Source: Defluviitalea saccharophila
GTDB taxonomy: Bacteria; Bacillota; Clostridia; Lachnospirales; Defluviitaleaceae
Assembly: GCF_038396635.1 (NCBI RefSeq)
Contig: NZ_CP121687.1
Location: 558,001 to 622,000 of the forward strand
DNA length: 64,000 nt
Reading direction: 5' to 3'
Shown: in pieces, positions 28,779 through 40,200 of the stretch
Layout: each line of letters starts with the position of its first letter
Position numbering within the stretch: the stretch's first letter is position 1
Notes under the pieces: model-generated
The model's database searches: none
What the model saw: the letters and a program-made list of their open reading frames with translations, nothing else
Told to the model about the DNA's origin: nothing
Made by a program: the position numbers and the translations under genes

Positions 28779-30212
28779 ATGAATTATTTTGTGTCGATAC
28801 AATTGAATAAAAATAGTAAGACACCTCTTTATCAGCAGTTAGGAGATGCCTTAAACGACTTCATTCAAAAGGGGATATTAAAACCCAATACAAAATTGCC
28901 TACCATCCGTAGCCTGGCGACGCAGCTAAAAATAAATAATGTTACGGTAGTCAATGCCTATAAATATTTAGAAAACAAAGGTGTCGTCTACGCCCAAATG
29001 GGAAGCGGTACCTATGTCTCTCCTCTTCCATTAGAAATAATTTCCTCCCCTTTGTTCCCTGAACAAGATAAAAATACGCTCCACAAGGAAGTTTCCATTT
29101 CCAAAAATACAATTAATTTTGCATGCATTTCTCCTTCTACAGATTTATTTCCTGTAGAAGACTTTAAATCCGTACTCAATGAAGTGTTAGAACGAGATAA
29201 AGGCAACGCATTCAGTGAACAAGGAAAGCAAGGATTTGAATATCTAAGGGAATCTATCGTAAATTTTTTACTAGCATACGGTATCCATACATCTAAAGAC
29301 AACATTCTAATGATCTCAGATACTCAACAAGGTATAGACATGCTCTCGAAAGCAATGCTTCAGTACGGAGATATTGTATTTGTTGAAAAACCTGCCTATC
29401 ATGGTACTATTGCCGCATTCATGAGCCGAGGAGCACGCATCATAGAGATCCCTATGGATACAGATGGTATGAATACTGCATTATTAGAGGATTCCCTTAA
29501 GTTATATCATCCAAAATTTATTTATGTAATGCCTTATTATCAAAATCCCACTGGATACTCCTATTCACTGAAGAAGAAAAAGATTATTTTAGATTTAGCA
29601 CAAAAATATAATACATATATTATCGAAGATGATTATTTAAGCGACTTAAATTATTCGGATCAGCCCAATATTTCTTTAAAGGCTATGGATGACGAAAATA
29701 GAGTGATCTATATTAAAAATCTTACTAAAATACTGATGCCCGGCCTTCGTCTGGGATTTTTAATTCTTCCGGAAGCAATCTTAGGGTGCATTTTATCGCA
29801 GAAGCATACTACAATAGATATTTTTCCTTCTGGATTTATACAAAGAATATTTGATTTATACCTTAGAAAGGATCTTTGGAAAAGCCATATAGATAAGATC
29901 TGTGGAATTTATGAGAAAAGATACCATTGTCTTCTTAATGCATTAGATACTTACTTGAACGACTATATCACCTACATACCTCCTCAGGGAGGATTAAGCA
30001 TGTGGATAAAATTGACTCGTTCTATCTCTATAGAAAACTTATGTGATTTACTTTTAGCTAAGGATGTTATACTTTCTCCTGGTTCTTTATTTTCCTCTAC
30101 CCAGGATTCATCTTCATATATGCGGCTTAGCTTTGCAGCTGTGAATGAATATCAAATTGTAAAAGGTATAAAAATTATAAAAGATGTGATTGATACAATA
30201 ATAACTAAATGA
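28779..30212 (+). CDS. MocR/PdxR-type regulator (GntR winged helix fused to aminotransferase domain)
   Basis: The 477 residues begin with a GntR winged helix (about 12-78, TPLYQQLGDALNDFI, LPTIRSLATQLKINNVTVVNAYKYLENKG). A class I aminotransferase-like domain follows from about 110. The PLP lysine is expected in YIKNLTKILMPGLRLGF, and the YQNPTGYS and EDDYLSDL motifs are present. Such proteins are usually transcription factors sensing PLP or amino-acid-derived ligands. The start at 28779 follows an AAAAAGGAGG site. No pdxST or amino acid gene is adjacent, so the target is unknown. Confidence 0.9.
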   Translation: MNYFVSIQLNKNSKTPLYQQLGDALNDFIQKGILKPNTKLPTIRSLATQLKINNVTVVNAYKYLENKGVVYAQMGSGTYVSPLPLEIISSPLFPEQDKNTLHKEVSISKNTINFACISPSTDLFPVEDFKSVLNEVLERDKGNAFSEQGKQGFEYLRESIVNFLLAYGIHTSKDNILMISDTQQGIDMLSKAMLQYGDIVFVEKPAYHGTIAAFMSRGARIIEIPMDTDGMNTALLEDSLKLYHPKFIYVMPYYQNPTGYSYSLKKKKIILDLAQKYNTYIIEDDYLSDLNYSDQPNISLKAMDDENRVIYIKNLTKILMPGLRLGFLILPEAILGCILSQKHTTIDIFPSGFIQRIFDLYLRKDLWKSHIDKICGIYEKRYHCLLNALDTYLNDYITYIPPQGGLSMWIKLTRSISIENLCDLLLAKDVILSPGSLFSSTQDSSSYMRLSFAAVNEYQIVKGIKIIKDVIDTIITK

Positions 30213-30221
30213 TTAACGCAA

Positions 30222-30247
30222 AAAACCTCGGAATCTACCGAGGTTTT
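30222..30247. terminator. Bidirectional terminator (MocR gene / DUF1189 gene)
   Basis: AAAACCTCGG and CCGAGGTTTT form a perfect 10-bp stem with a 6-base loop between convergent genes. A- and T-runs flank both sides. Confidence 0.85.
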
Positions 30248-31052
30248 AATTATAATTTGGTCCAACAAACTGACCTTCTCTTTTGATTGAATGTATTGCT
30301 TTTACTATATATAAAATCACAAGACCATAGTATATAAAGAAGAACATAGAGCTTAAGTAAGGGATCTTATAAGGCATTAGCCTTATGATAAATTTAATGA
30401 TAGAAGGAAAAGTAAGAGAATAAATGCCTATTTTATAAATATCTCCATATTTCAGGTTCCCATGAAGCATTGAATTTACAACAACTCCTAATAAGCTTAC
30501 AAATAAAGAACTAAATAATTTGCCAATTATAGTCCACAAAATAATGCCAATAATAATGATCGGTATCAAGAATACTTTTAAACTCGGCAAAAATTTTTGT
30601 ACATCTTTTTTGTTAAAATCAATCGCTCCGAAATCTTTAAAGGTATACTCCGTCTTTTCAAATCCCTCTTTACTTACCATTTTAGTTTTTGTAACCAAAA
30701 ATCCCTGTTGATAACCATAAATAACACTCTCATCGGGATTTTCTCTGGTATCTATAACCATAATTGAATTTTCATTTTCAAAAACAATGGGCATATCCCC
30801 TTCTACTTGTAACTCTCCATTTTTTAATTCAAAATAAGGGATATCCGATTCAAAATGATTAATAACTAATCCAATTGCTTTATTTGTGTCATAAACCGGT
30901 TTGATGCAGCTTAGGACACTAATCATTAATGAAAACAATATTAAATATCCGAAAGCTTTTCCAAAGGATTCTTTAACGATGATTCGATAAAAATCATAAT
31001 TAGAAATACTTTGCCCAATTCTAGTAAAAAAATTGATTTTATTATTCTCCAT
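30246..31052 (-). CDS. DUF1189-like membrane protein
   Basis: The 268-residue protein has a first membrane helix near residues 36-55, an extracytoplasmic domain of about 110 residues (PYFELKNGELQVEGDMPIVFENEN), then four hydrophobic segments toward the C-terminus. A helix, beta domain and four-helix layout with the SLYDFSFYRIIVKE-like opening (here NYDFYRIIVKESFGKAFGYL) matches DUF1189. I chose ATG 31052, six bases after AGGAGG. The frame is open for 24 more codons upstream, without a ribosome binding site. The function is unknown; it stands alone. Confidence 0.75.
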   Translation of the reverse strand: MENNKINFFTRIGQSISNYDFYRIIVKESFGKAFGYLILFSLMISVLSCIKPVYDTNKAIGLVINHFESDIPYFELKNGELQVEGDMPIVFENENSIMVIDTRENPDESVIYGYQQGFLVTKTKMVSKEGFEKTEYTFKDFGAIDFNKKDVQKFLPSLKVFLIPIIIIGIILWTIIGKLFSSLFVSLLGVVVNSMLHGNLKYGDIYKIGIYSLTFPSIIKFIIRLMPYKIPYLSSMFFFIYYGLVILYIVKAIHSIKREGQFVGPNYN

Positions 31053-31141
31053 TTGCATCCTCCTATATAATGATTTCATTACTACCATTCTATACCAAAT
31101 GCAACATTTCATCAAGATTATCAAATAATTTCCCTATAAAC

Positions 31142-31185
31142 AAAAAAACAGCAGATTGATTAAATCCTCAATCTTGCTGTTTTTT
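31142..31185 (-). terminator. Terminator of serCA
   Basis: On minus, AAAAACAGCA-AGATTGA pairs with TCAATCT-GCTGTTTTT with a single bulged base, followed by TTTG. It lies six bases past the serA stop. Confidence 0.85.
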
Positions 31186-31190
31186 GTGTA

Positions 31191-32354
31191 CTATAATGTT
31201 CTTACAGCTACAACCCCATCAATTGCTTTTATTTTGGCTACGATATCTTCTTCAACTTTTTTATCCGAATCAATCACTGTGTAAGCCCAGTCTTTCTTAC
31301 TCTTATTCATCATATCCATAATATTTATGTCTGCATGGGCAAGAATAGTTGTAATCTGACCTACCATGTTACGGATATTTTTATGGGCTACAACTGTACG
31401 ATAATTGGTTGTTCTCACCATTTCACAATCTGGGAAGTTCACAGAGTTCTTAATATTACCATGCTCAAGATAATTTCTTAATTGTTCGGCAGCCATCATT
31501 GCACAATTTTCTTCTGATTCAGGAGTTGACGCTCCTAAATGAGGAATAGCAATAATATTTTCCACATCAATTAATTCTTCAGAAGGAAAATCTGTTACAT
31601 AAGCTGCTACAATACCCTCTTTGATCGCTTCAATTAAATCGGTATTATTAACCAATTCTCCTCTTGAGAAATTAAGAATTCTAACGCCCTTTTTCATTAA
31701 TGCAAACTTTTCTTTGTTAAGCATATTCTTTGTTTCATCTAAAAGAGGTACATGAACGGTAATATAATCACATTCAGACAGTAAAGATTCTAAACTTACA
31801 GCTCGATGAACAGAACGAGACAATCCCCAGGCCGCATCAATAGACATATAAGGATCATATCCTTGAACATCCATACCAAGTGAATGGGCAGCATTCGCTA
31901 CTAAAACCCCAATAGCTCCTAAGCCGATAACGCCTAATTTCTTGCCCAATATTTCAGGACCAGCAAATTCTGACTTACCTTTTTCAACGAGTTTAGGCAC
32001 TTCGCTTCCTTGTCCTTTTAAGCTCTTTGTCCATTGGATGCCTTCTACAATTTTTCTAGACGAAAGGAGTAACCCCGCTAAAACCAATTCTTTAACACCA
32101 TTGGCATTGGCTCCCGGTGTATTGAAGACAACGATTCCTTTTTCTGAGCATTCTTCTACAGGAATATTATTCACTCCAGCCCCTGCTCTAGCAATTGCCT
32201 TTAATGAAGCCGGTAACTCCATGCCATGCATTTTCGCACTTCTAACTAAAATCCCATCCGGATTTGTACAGTCATTACTAACTTCATATGTATCCTTTGG
32301 CAATAGCTCTAAGCCTTTCTCAGAAATATTGTTTAAAGTTTGAATCTTATACAT
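31191..32354 (-). CDS. serA: D-3-phosphoglycerate dehydrogenase
   Basis: SerA oxidises 3-phosphoglycerate to 3-phosphohydroxypyruvate, the first step of serine synthesis. The 387 residues hold the substrate-binding halves around an NAD-binding Rossmann domain (KLGVIGLGAIGVLVANAAHSLGMDVQGYDPY). Catalytic Arg is in NFSRGELVN and the Glu/His pair in the DFPSEE and IPHLGAST regions. A short C-terminal ACT domain (about 315-387) suggests serine feedback. It is the compact form, without the intervening ASB domain. It follows serC by ten bases. Confidence 0.94.
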   Translation of the reverse strand: MYKIQTLNNISEKGLELLPKDTYEVSNDCTNPDGILVRSAKMHGMELPASLKAIARAGAGVNNIPVEECSEKGIVVFNTPGANANGVKELVLAGLLLSSRKIVEGIQWTKSLKGQGSEVPKLVEKGKSEFAGPEILGKKLGVIGLGAIGVLVANAAHSLGMDVQGYDPYMSIDAAWGLSRSVHRAVSLESLLSECDYITVHVPLLDETKNMLNKEKFALMKKGVRILNFSRGELVNNTDLIEAIKEGIVAAYVTDFPSEELIDVENIIAIPHLGASTPESEENCAMMAAEQLRNYLEHGNIKNSVNFPDCEMVRTTNYRTVVAHKNIRNMVGQITTILAHADINIMDMMNKSKKDWAYTVIDSDKKVEEDIVAKIKAIDGVVAVRTL

Positions 32355-32364
32355 TGTGCTCCCC

Positions 32365-33447
32365 CTATCGATTTTCCATTTCGAACTTCTTCATAAATTC
32401 AACTAAGGTTTTTACTCCCTCTACAGGCATTGCATTATATATGCTTGCACGCATTCCGCCAACTGTTCTATGGCCTTTTAAATTCACTAGACCTTGAGCA
32501 GTCGCTTCTTTTATAAATTTAGCATCTAAGTCTGCTGATGGAGAAACAAAAGGAATATTCATTAAAGAACGATATTTTGGAACTACTGTTCCTTTAAAGA
32601 AGCTTGATTGATCTAAATAGTCATAAAGAAGCTTAGCTTTTTCTTCATTGATTTTTTGCATTGCAGCTACGCCACCCATATTTTTAACCCATTCAAAAAC
32701 TAATTTTGCTATATATATGCTGTAAGTAGGTGGTGTATTATACATAGAACCGTTCTCTGCATGGATTTTATAATCAAACATAGTTGGTGTGATATCCATC
32801 GCATTTCCAATCAAGTCTTCACGAATAATAACCACAGTAAGTCCGGCAGGTCCCATATTCTTTTGTGCCCCGGCAAAAATTACGCCAAACTTACTCACAT
32901 CATATACTTCAGATAAAATATTTGAAGACATATCAGCTACCAGAGGTACATCTCCAGTGTCAGGCAGCTCAATATATCTCGTTCCATAAATGGTGTTATT
33001 GGTTGTTATGTAAAAATAATCTGCATCAGGTGAAAAGGTGCTTTTATCTAACTCGGGAATATAATTAAAAGTTGCATCTTCTGAAGAAGCAACTACATTT
33101 ACTGTTCCATATCTGCTTGCTTCAGCAATAGCCTTTTTAGCCCATAAACCTGTTTTTACATAATCTGCTTTCTTACTGTTTTTAAATAGATTTAAAGGAA
33201 CCATAGCAAATTGGCTAGAAGCTCCCCCTTGTAAAAAAAGAACCTTATAGTTCTCTGGAATATTCATAATTTCTCTAAGAACTGCTTCGGCTTCATCAAT
33301 AATTGCTTGATACGCTTTTGAACGATGGCTCATTTCCATTACTGACATGCCGGTGTCTCTGTAAATAACCAATTCTTCTTGAGCTTTTCTTAAGACTTCT
33401 TCAGGCAGCATCGAAGGACCTGCTGAAAAGTTATACACTCTATCCAT
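32365..33447 (-). CDS. serC: Phosphoserine aminotransferase
   Basis: SerC converts 3-phosphohydroxypyruvate and glutamate to phosphoserine. The 360-residue protein begins [19 protein letters not shown], the classical start, supported by an AGGAGGGG site; the open frame upstream is noncoding. PLP-binding features include [12 protein letters not shown] and the lysine in [15 protein letters not shown]. No serB phosphatase lies here. serC and serA form a two-gene operon with its own promoter and terminator. Confidence 0.95.
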   Translation of the reverse strand: MDRVYNFSAGPSMLPEEVLRKAQEELVIYRDTGMSVMEMSHRSKAYQAIIDEAEAVLREIMNIPENYKVLFLQGGASSQFAMVPLNLFKNSKKADYVKTGLWAKKAIAEASRYGTVNVVASSEDATFNYIPELDKSTFSPDADYFYITTNNTIYGTRYIELPDTGDVPLVADMSSNILSEVYDVSKFGVIFAGAQKNMGPAGLTVVIIREDLIGNAMDITPTMFDYKIHAENGSMYNTPPTYSIYIAKLVFEWVKNMGGVAAMQKINEEKAKLLYDYLDQSSFFKGTVVPKYRSLMNIPFVSPSADLDAKFIKEATAQGLVNLKGHRTVGGMRASIYNAMPVEGVKTLVEFMKKFEMENR

Positions 33448-33517
33448 ATTACCCCTCCTAGTAATGAAAACACAAAAAAATCTATTCTTTGATATTTTAC
33501 TAACAATCTTGCTAAGA

Positions 33518-33546
33518 ATTATATACAAAAACATAAAATTCGTCAA
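33518..33546 (-). promoter_or_regulatory. Promoter of serCA
   Basis: On minus, TTGACG (33541-33546), 17 bases, perfect TATAAT (33518-33523), about 70 bases before serC. Confidence 0.75.
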
Positions 33547-33631
33547 TATAAAATAATTATGATTTTTAACTTTTAAAAAATATATAATATGCTAAAATGT
33601 ATAAATATTTTTAATTATACTTCTATACAAA

Positions 33632-34573
33632 TTAAGCTAATGTTGCTACCATTACAGCTTTAATCGTATGCATTCTATTTTCTGCTTCATCAAATACAAC
33701 CGAAGCCTTGCCTTCAAAAACTTCCTCTGTTACCTCATTTCCCTTAACTGCCGGAAGACAATGCATAAAAATTGTATGATCTTTTCCGGTTTTCTTCATC
33801 AAAGATGTATTCACTTGATATGGCTTTAGTAGTTTAATGCGTTCTTCGGATTTTTCTTCTTCTCCCATGGAGCACCATACATCTGTATAAATAACATCTG
33901 CTCCTTCCACAGCAGACTGAACATCTTCCGTAATCGTAATTTTCCCTTTTGACGCTTCTGCAAATAATTTGCATTCTTCAACTAAGGATTCTTCAGGCCA
34001 TAATTCCTTTGGGGCAGCAATAACAAAATCCATTCCCATTTTTGCGGAACCAATCATTAAACTATTGGCCATATTGTTTCGGCCGTCCCCCGTATATACG
34101 AAACGAATTCCTTTTAAATCCCCAAATTTTTCTTTAATCGTTAATAGGTCAGCAAGTATTTGTGTCGGATGATAAGTATCGGTCAATCCGTTCCAAACTG
34201 GCACTCCGCTGTACTGGGCCAGTTTTTCAACCGTTTTTTGTTTAAACCCTCTAAATTGAATTCCGTCAAAAAGACGGCCCAGTACCCTTGCAGTGTCTTC
34301 AATGGATTCCTTATGTCCTAATTGAATGTCATCTTTACCCAAATATTCCGGATGGGCTCCTTCATCAATGCAGGCTACGGTAAAAGCACATCGTGTTCGT
34401 GTTGAAGGTTTTTCAAAGATAAGAGCTATGTTTTTCCCTTGCAAAAGTTCTCCCTTGATTCCCATTCTCTTTTTTCTTTTTAAATCCTCTGCCAAATCTA
34501 ATAAATACTCAATTTCATTCGGTGTGAAGTCTTTTAAAGTTAAAAGACTTCGTCCTCTTAGATTCATCCCCAT
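33632..34573 (-). CDS. argF: Ornithine carbamoyltransferase
   Basis: ArgF joins ornithine and carbamoyl phosphate to give citrulline. The 313-residue sequence has the carbamoyl-phosphate motif STRTRCAF near 55, [11 protein letters not shown] and the ornithine-binding [17 protein letters not shown] near 265. ATG 34573 lies four bases after GAGGAGGAG; an earlier in-frame ATG overlaps that site. It is the fourth gene of argD-carA-carB-argF, which couples carbamoyl phosphate supply to its use. No clear terminator follows. Confidence 0.95.
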   Translation of the reverse strand: MGMNLRGRSLLTLKDFTPNEIEYLLDLAEDLKRKKRMGIKGELLQGKNIALIFEKPSTRTRCAFTVACIDEGAHPEYLGKDDIQLGHKESIEDTARVLGRLFDGIQFRGFKQKTVEKLAQYSGVPVWNGLTDTYHPTQILADLLTIKEKFGDLKGIRFVYTGDGRNNMANSLMIGSAKMGMDFVIAAPKELWPEESLVEECKLFAEASKGKITITEDVQSAVEGADVIYTDVWCSMGEEEKSEERIKLLKPYQVNTSLMKKTGKDHTIFMHCLPAVKGNEVTEEVFEGKASVVFDEAENRMHTIKAVMVATLA

Positions 34574-34617
34574 GGTTCTCCTCCTCATTATATGATTTGA
34601 ATAATCAATTTATATCT

Positions 34618-37600
34618 CTACATATAGTAATCTAAGGTTTCATAAGTTAATGATTCTTTTTTATTATAGGTTTTGAGAGCAAGCAAATACGCTTTTGCTG
34701 TATCCAAAGAAGTAAAACAAGGTATTTTCATCTGCTCTGCTGTAGTACGTATTTTAAATCCGTTTTTATTGGGATTTTTGCCCAATGTAGGTGTATTGAG
34801 TACAATACTTATTTCTTTATTCTTCATCATTTCATAGATTTTTTCAAGCTTATTGATTGAAATTGATTTTACTTCTAATCCATGCTCTGCGAGATATTTT
34901 GCAGTTCCTTCACTTCCAATAAGCTCAAAGCCTATATCTTTAAAATCCTTGAGTATTTCTACGGCTTCTTTTCTGTCTTTTTTTCTTAAGGACACAAAGA
35001 TTTTTCCATTTCCCGGGAATGTATATCCTGCTCCACTAAACGCCTTAACGAGTGCCTTTTCATATACTGAGTCTACGCCTAATACTTCACCAGTGGATTT
35101 CATCTCAGGGGTTAGAGCCACATCAACATTATTTAGCTTTTGGAATGAAAATACCGGTGCCTTTACTGCAACCAAATTCGTATTATTGTATAAACCTACC
35201 CCATAACCTTGATCTTTTAATTTTTCTCCTAAAATCACTTTTACTGCCACATGTACCATAGGAATTTTGGTTACCTTGCTTAAAATAGGTACTGTTCTGG
35301 AGGCTCTGGGATTTACTTCGATAACATATACCTTTTCATCTTTAACCACAAATTGAATGTTCATTAAGCCGATTACTTGCAAAGCCTTAGCGATCTTCTT
35401 AGTATACAAAGTCAAGGTATCAATGACATTTTGTGAAAGGGTTTGAGGAGGATATACGCAAATACTGTCCCCTGAATGAACCCCTGTTCTTTCGATATGT
35501 TCCATGATTCCCGGAATAAGAATATCTTCTTTGTCAGATATCGCATCAACTTCAACTTCTTTTCCTTCTATATATTGATCGACTAAAATAGGATGTTCCG
35601 TAGAAAGAGAGGTTGCTTCCTTCACATACTCTCTTAGTTCGTCTTCAGAATAAACAACCTGCATGGCTCTTCCCCCAATGACATAGGAAGGCCTTACAAG
35701 AACAGGATACCCAATTTCTTCTGCAACCCTTACTGCCTCATCCATATGGGTTACGGCACAGCCCTTAGGTTGTGGAATATTTAGTTCTTTAAGAAGCTGT
35801 TCAAAAAGTTTTCTATCCTCGGCAACATCTATTGAATCCACGGATGTTCCCAAAATTTGAACGCCTCTTTTTAATAATTTGGGTGCAAGGTTAATGGCAG
35901 TTTGCCCTCCAAATTGTACAATGACCCCTTTAGGCATTTCTTTTCTGATAACATTGTATACGTCTTCTATATACAATGGCTCAAAGTAAAGTTTGCCTGC
36001 AGTGTCAAAATCAGTACTAACCGTTTCGGGATTATTATTGATAATAATTGACTGATACCCAGCTTTTTCAATTCCCCATACTGCATGTACGGAACAATAG
36101 TCAAACTCTATTCCCTGTCCGATTCTTATTGGTCCTGAACCTATTACAATGATTTTCTCTTTTTTACTGATGATGTTTTCATCCTCTTGTTCATAGGTAG
36201 AATAGTAATAAGGGGTCTCCGATTCAAACTCACCAGCACAGGTGTCTACCATTTTGTAAACCGGATATATATCATGGGCTCTTCTTAAAGTATCTAAAGT
36301 AGATATGGGTTGATTGGACAAATCTTGAATTTCCACATCGGTAAAGCCCATTTCTTCCGCTTCTTTTAACAGTTCCACCGTGAAAGGTTCATTTTGAAGT
36401 CTTTGTTCGATTTCTATGATATGGTTTATCTTATGTAAAAACCATGGATCAATCTTTGTAATACGATTAATGGATTCGATTGTTATGCCTCTTCTCAAGG
36501 CTTCTGCAATCACAAAAATTCTTTGGTCATCACAGATATGAAGCATTTTTTCTATTTCTTCATCGGTTTTCTTGCTTAAATCGTCTCTTCTTAAGCCAGT
36601 GTCCTTTCCTTCCAAAGAAATAACTGCCTTTAAAAAGGAACTCTCAAAGGTTCTGTCAATTGCCATTACTTCTCCTGTAGCTTTCATTTGAGTCCCTAAA
36701 GTATGATCCGCATAGCCAAATTTATCAAAAGGCCATTTTGGAATTTTGGTTACCACATAATCTATTGCAGGCTCGAATGACGCCATTGTTTTCCCTGTAA
36801 CATAGTTAGGGATTTCATGGAGGTGCATTCCGATGGCAATCTTGGCAGCAATTTTGGCAATGGGATATCCGGCAGCCTTAGAAGCCAGGGCTGATGAACG
36901 GCTTACCCTGGGATTTACTTCAATTACTACGTATTCCATGCTCTCAGGATTAAGGGCGAATTGGACATTACATCCTCCCTCGATTTTAAGCGCACGAATA
37001 ATCTTTATTGCAGACGTTCGTAACATATGCACTTCTTCATTTCTCAATGTCTGACAAGGGGCTACAACGATACTGTCTCCTGTGTGAATCCCTACGGGAT
37101 CAAGATTTTCCATATTACAGATAATGATGCAGGTATCATTGCTGTCTCTCATCACTTCATATTCGATTTCTTTCCATCCAGCAACACTTTGCTCTAAAAG
37201 AACTTGATGAATTCTGCTATGCATCAATCCGCTATGGAGAATTTTCTTCAGTTCTTCCATATTATTTGCAATTCCTCCACCGGTTCCTCCTAGGGTATAT
37301 GCCGGTCTTACAATAATGGGAAAACCGATTTTTTCTGCAAATTCAAGACCTTCCTCCATGGAGCAGACAATGCTGCTTTTAGGAATGGGCTCCCCTATAC
37401 TATTCATAAGTTCTTTAAACTTTTCTCTATCTTCTGCGTTTTGTATCGCTTCCAAGGAAGTTCCTAAAAGTTTTACATTATATTGGTCCAATACGCCTGC
37501 TTCTTTTAGTTCAACGGCTAAATTAAGTCCCGTCTGTCCTCCCAAGGTAGGAAGCAGACCATCGGGTCTCTCTTTTTCAATAATATATGTCAGTGCTTCT

Positions 37601-37812
37601 ACATTTAATGGCTGTATATAGACTTTATCCGCCATATGATCATCGGTCATAATGGTGGCCGGATTGCTGTTGACCAAAACGACTTCTATATTTTCTTCTT
37701 TTAATGCTTTGCAGGCTTGGGTTCCTGCATAATCGAACTCAGCTGCTTGACCTATGATAATCGGACCTGAACCGATTACCATTACCTTTTTCAAACTTGT
37801 ATTTTTAGGCAT
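34618..37812 (-). CDS. carB: Carbamoyl-phosphate synthase large subunit
   Basis: CarB makes carbamoyl phosphate from ammonia, bicarbonate and two ATP. The 1064 residues comprise two homologous ATP-grasp halves, each opening with an IGSGPI-x-IGQ motif (near 14 and 560), an oligomerisation region and a C-terminal allosteric MGS-like domain (about 935-1064). ATG 37812 overlaps the carA stop by eight bases and follows GAGGAGGGAG. The frame runs uninterrupted. Clustering with arg genes suggests this is the arginine-regulated copy; whether a pyrimidine copy exists elsewhere is not visible. Confidence 0.97.
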   Translation of the reverse strand: MPKNTSLKKVMVIGSGPIIIGQAAEFDYAGTQACKALKEENIEVVLVNSNPATIMTDDHMADKVYIQPLNVEALTYIIEKERPDGLLPTLGGQTGLNLAVELKEAGVLDQYNVKLLGTSLEAIQNAEDREKFKELMNSIGEPIPKSSIVCSMEEGLEFAEKIGFPIIVRPAYTLGGTGGGIANNMEELKKILHSGLMHSRIHQVLLEQSVAGWKEIEYEVMRDSNDTCIIICNMENLDPVGIHTGDSIVVAPCQTLRNEEVHMLRTSAIKIIRALKIEGGCNVQFALNPESMEYVVIEVNPRVSRSSALASKAAGYPIAKIAAKIAIGMHLHEIPNYVTGKTMASFEPAIDYVVTKIPKWPFDKFGYADHTLGTQMKATGEVMAIDRTFESSFLKAVISLEGKDTGLRRDDLSKKTDEEIEKMLHICDDQRIFVIAEALRRGITIESINRITKIDPWFLHKINHIIEIEQRLQNEPFTVELLKEAEEMGFTDVEIQDLSNQPISTLDTLRRAHDIYPVYKMVDTCAGEFESETPYYYSTYEQEDENIISKKEKIIVIGSGPIRIGQGIEFDYCSVHAVWGIEKAGYQSIIINNNPETVSTDFDTAGKLYFEPLYIEDVYNVIRKEMPKGVIVQFGGQTAINLAPKLLKRGVQILGTSVDSIDVAEDRKLFEQLLKELNIPQPKGCAVTHMDEAVRVAEEIGYPVLVRPSYVIGGRAMQVVYSEDELREYVKEATSLSTEHPILVDQYIEGKEVEVDAISDKEDILIPGIMEHIERTGVHSGDSICVYPPQTLSQNVIDTLTLYTKKIAKALQVIGLMNIQFVVKDEKVYVIEVNPRASRTVPILSKVTKIPMVHVAVKVILGEKLKDQGYGVGLYNNTNLVAVKAPVFSFQKLNNVDVALTPEMKSTGEVLGVDSVYEKALVKAFSGAGYTFPGNGKIFVSLRKKDRKEAVEILKDFKDIGFELIGSEGTAKYLAEHGLEVKSISINKLEKIYEMMKNKEISIVLNTPTLGKNPNKNGFKIRTTAEQMKIPCFTSLDTAKAYLLALKTYNKKESLTYETLDYYM

Positions 37813-38878
37813 TGTCTCCCTCCTCATCTAGTAAGCTCATCCATTGCTTAAAAATAACATTGGCATCGCTTGGTCCCGGTCCTGCTTCTGGGTGAAATTG
37901 AACCCCATAAACATTTAATTGTTTATTACAGAAACCTTCTACGGTCAAATCATTAACATTAATATGGGTGATTTCAATGTCCTTTGTAACTTTATTGCTA
38001 TTTATGGCATAGCCGTGATTTTGAGCAGTAATCATAACCTTATTGGTCCTAAGATCTAATACGGGGTGATTGCCTCCCCTATGGCCAAATTTCAACTTAT
38101 ATGTGTCTCCTCCTAAAGCCAGAGCGAGAATTTGCTGTCCCAGGCATATTCCAAAAAGAGGGATTTTTCCAATTAACTGTTCTGCAGTATGAATAGCATA
38201 CTTTGCATCTTTGGGATCCCCCGGTCCGTTAGAAAAAAGAACAGCATCTAAATCATAACTAAGAAGTTTTTCATAAGTGGTATCCCAGGGAAAAATAGTT
38301 AATGAACATCCAAGTGCTTCGATGTGATGACTGATTCCTCTTTTTAAACCTAAATCTACAATTCCTATATGCTTTCCTTCTCCTGCTATATGTTTGATTT
38401 CACGGGTTGATACTTGTTCTACTGTATTTGTTGGAAATGAATAGTGTTTTAGTTGTTCTTTTAAATTATCTGTAATCTCTTCTGTAGTTAACAAACACTT
38501 CATGGTCCCTTGATTTCGAATTTTCTTTGTTAACATCCTTGTATCTACATCAGAAACTGCAAAAACCCCTTGTTCTTTTAAATAATCGGATAAATTGCCT
38601 TGACTCATCCAATTGCTTTCAAACTTTGCATTCTCTTTTACAATAAATCCGCTTACTTGTACCTTGTCAGATTCTACATCTTTTTCATTGATTCCATAAT
38701 TGCCTATAAGCGGATATGTCATAACAACTATCTGACCTGCATAAGACGGATCGGTTAGCGTTTCTTGATAACCGGTCATAGATGTATTAAATACGATTTC
38801 TCCTAATACGGTTTTCGTATCACCAAATGCTTTTCCCGTTAAAACGGTTCCATCTTCTAACAAAATATGAGCGTTCAT
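37805..38878 (-). CDS. carA: Carbamoyl-phosphate synthase small subunit (glutaminase)
   Basis: CarA releases ammonia from glutamine for CarB. The 357-residue protein has the N-terminal CPSase_sm domain ([35 protein letters not shown]). The class I amidotransferase domain follows, with the nucleophile Cys in [10 protein letters not shown] and the His/Glu in [12 protein letters not shown]. It begins one base after argD ends and overlaps carB, so expression is tightly coupled. Confidence 0.97.
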   Translation of the reverse strand: MNAHILLEDGTVLTGKAFGDTKTVLGEIVFNTSMTGYQETLTDPSYAGQIVVMTYPLIGNYGINEKDVESDKVQVSGFIVKENAKFESNWMSQGNLSDYLKEQGVFAVSDVDTRMLTKKIRNQGTMKCLLTTEEITDNLKEQLKHYSFPTNTVEQVSTREIKHIAGEGKHIGIVDLGLKRGISHHIEALGCSLTIFPWDTTYEKLLSYDLDAVLFSNGPGDPKDAKYAIHTAEQLIGKIPLFGICLGQQILALALGGDTYKLKFGHRGGNHPVLDLRTNKVMITAQNHGYAINSNKVTKDIEITHINVNDLTVEGFCNKQLNVYGVQFHPEAGPGPSDANVIFKQWMSLLDEEGDNA

Positions 38879-38879
38879 T

Positions 38880-40070
38880 TCAAGCCTCCTTTAATGATTC
38901 TTCTAATATATATAAAGCTTTATCTATTTCCGCTTGATTGACGGTTAACGGTGGAACAAACCTAATAACATTGGTCCCTGCCCCTACAAGAAGTAAGCCT
39001 TTTTCTATACAAGCTTTAATGATATCTCCTGCTGGAACGGATAGTTCTATACCTTGGAGCAGTCCAATGCCTCTTACGTCAGAAATCACTTCATATTTTT
39101 CTTTTAAGAATTCCAGTTTTTCTCTTAGGTATTTGCCCTGCTCTTTCACGTTTTTTAAAATTCCCTTACTAAGCAAAGCATTCAGTACCACCTTTGCAGC
39201 GGTGCATGCTGCAGGATTTCCTCCGAAGGTTGAAGCATGATCTCCCGGCTTAAAAGCTGCTGCAGCTTTTTCGGTGGCCATCATTGCTCCTATTGGGAAT
39301 CCCCCTCCCAGTCCTTTGGCAAGGGCAATGACATCTGGAGGAATTTCATATGCCTGATAGGCAAACAAATTGCCCGTACGCCCTATGCCACATTGAACTT
39401 CATCATAGATAAGCAAAATGTCTTTTTCTGTGCAGAGTTCTCTTATTTTCGCTAAAAATTCTTTTTCAGCCGGAAGGATTCCACCTTCTCCCTGAACAGG
39501 TTCAAGAAGAATGGCACAGGTTTTCTCTGAAACCAATTCTTTTACCGACTCAAAATCATTGTAATTTCCATAAACAATGCCCTCTAGTAAAGGATGTAGG
39601 CCTATTTGATATTTTTCCTGGCCCGTTGCAGTGATGGCACCCATAGTTCTCCCATGGAAAGACTGTTTCATCGTGATAATTTCGTAGCAATGCTCTCCAT
39701 GAGCCATTTTGCCATACTTTCGCGCCAATTTTATACAGCTTTCAATGGCTTCAGCACCGCTATTACAAAAGAATACTTTGTCAAAAACACTATTTTCTAT
39801 TAAAATTTCTGCTGCTTCGATTCCTGGTATATTCCAATACAGATTTGAGCAGTGCATCATTTTCTTCATCTGTTGGTATAAAGCTTCCGTTAAATCTTCA
39901 TCTCCATATCCTAAAGCATTTACAGCAATTCCTCCGACAAAATCCAGATACTCTTTGCCGTTAACGTCTTTCACAAAACTTCCTTTACCTTCACTTAATA
40001 CAATAGGAAATCTATTATATGTATTCATAACGACCTTTTGGCCCCGTTCGATCCATTGCCCCTGTAACAT
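38880..40070 (-). CDS. argD: Acetylornithine aminotransferase
   Basis: ArgD transfers the amino group from glutamate to N-acetylglutamate semialdehyde. The 396 residues are a class III PLP aminotransferase: YLDFVGGIAVNALGY, FFCNSGAEAIESCIKLARKYG, LLIYDEVQCGIGRTG and the PLP lysine in IALAKGLGGGFPIGAM. ATG 40070 follows AAGGGGAG; the longer open frame runs through the promoter region. It heads the argD-carAB-argF operon. Confidence 0.95.
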   Translation of the reverse strand: MLQGQWIERGQKVVMNTYNRFPIVLSEGKGSFVKDVNGKEYLDFVGGIAVNALGYGDEDLTEALYQQMKKMMHCSNLYWNIPGIEAAEILIENSVFDKVFFCNSGAEAIESCIKLARKYGKMAHGEHCYEIITMKQSFHGRTMGAITATGQEKYQIGLHPLLEGIVYGNYNDFESVKELVSEKTCAILLEPVQGEGGILPAEKEFLAKIRELCTEKDILLIYDEVQCGIGRTGNLFAYQAYEIPPDVIALAKGLGGGFPIGAMMATEKAAAAFKPGDHASTFGGNPAACTAAKVVLNALLSKGILKNVKEQGKYLREKLEFLKEKYEVISDVRGIGLLQGIELSVPAGDIIKACIEKGLLLVGAGTNVIRFVPPLTVNQAEIDKALYILEESLKEA

Positions 40071-40125
40071 CTTTCTCTCCCCTTTATATTGAAGTTTGAA
40101 TTTATTTATAATTGATATTTTTATA

Positions 40126-40154
40126 ATTATACATCTAAATGTTTTTTTATGCAA
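40126..40154 (-). promoter_or_regulatory. Promoter of argD-carAB-argF, same layout as argC/argG
   Basis: On minus, TTGCAT (40149-40154), 17 bases, TATAAT (40126-40131). A GATGAATAATTAAT half-site-like sequence lies just upstream of the -35. The match to the argC and argG promoters suggests shared ArgR control. Confidence 0.65.
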
Positions 40155-40200
40155 TAAATATCGATTAATTATTCATCAAATTATATTATTCTGTATAATT

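Noticed and set aside
30246-31124. N-terminal 24-residue extension of the DUF1189 protein
   Set aside because: A consensus ribosome binding site lies directly before ATG 31052 and the extension has none.
32365-33546. Longer serC start at 33546
   Set aside because: The extra 33 codons read through the promoter; the family start and AGGAGGGG site are at 33447.
33540-33631. T-box or riboswitch before serC or argF
   Set aside because: The gap is AT-rich with no conserved aptamer elements or terminator/antiterminator pair that I can see.
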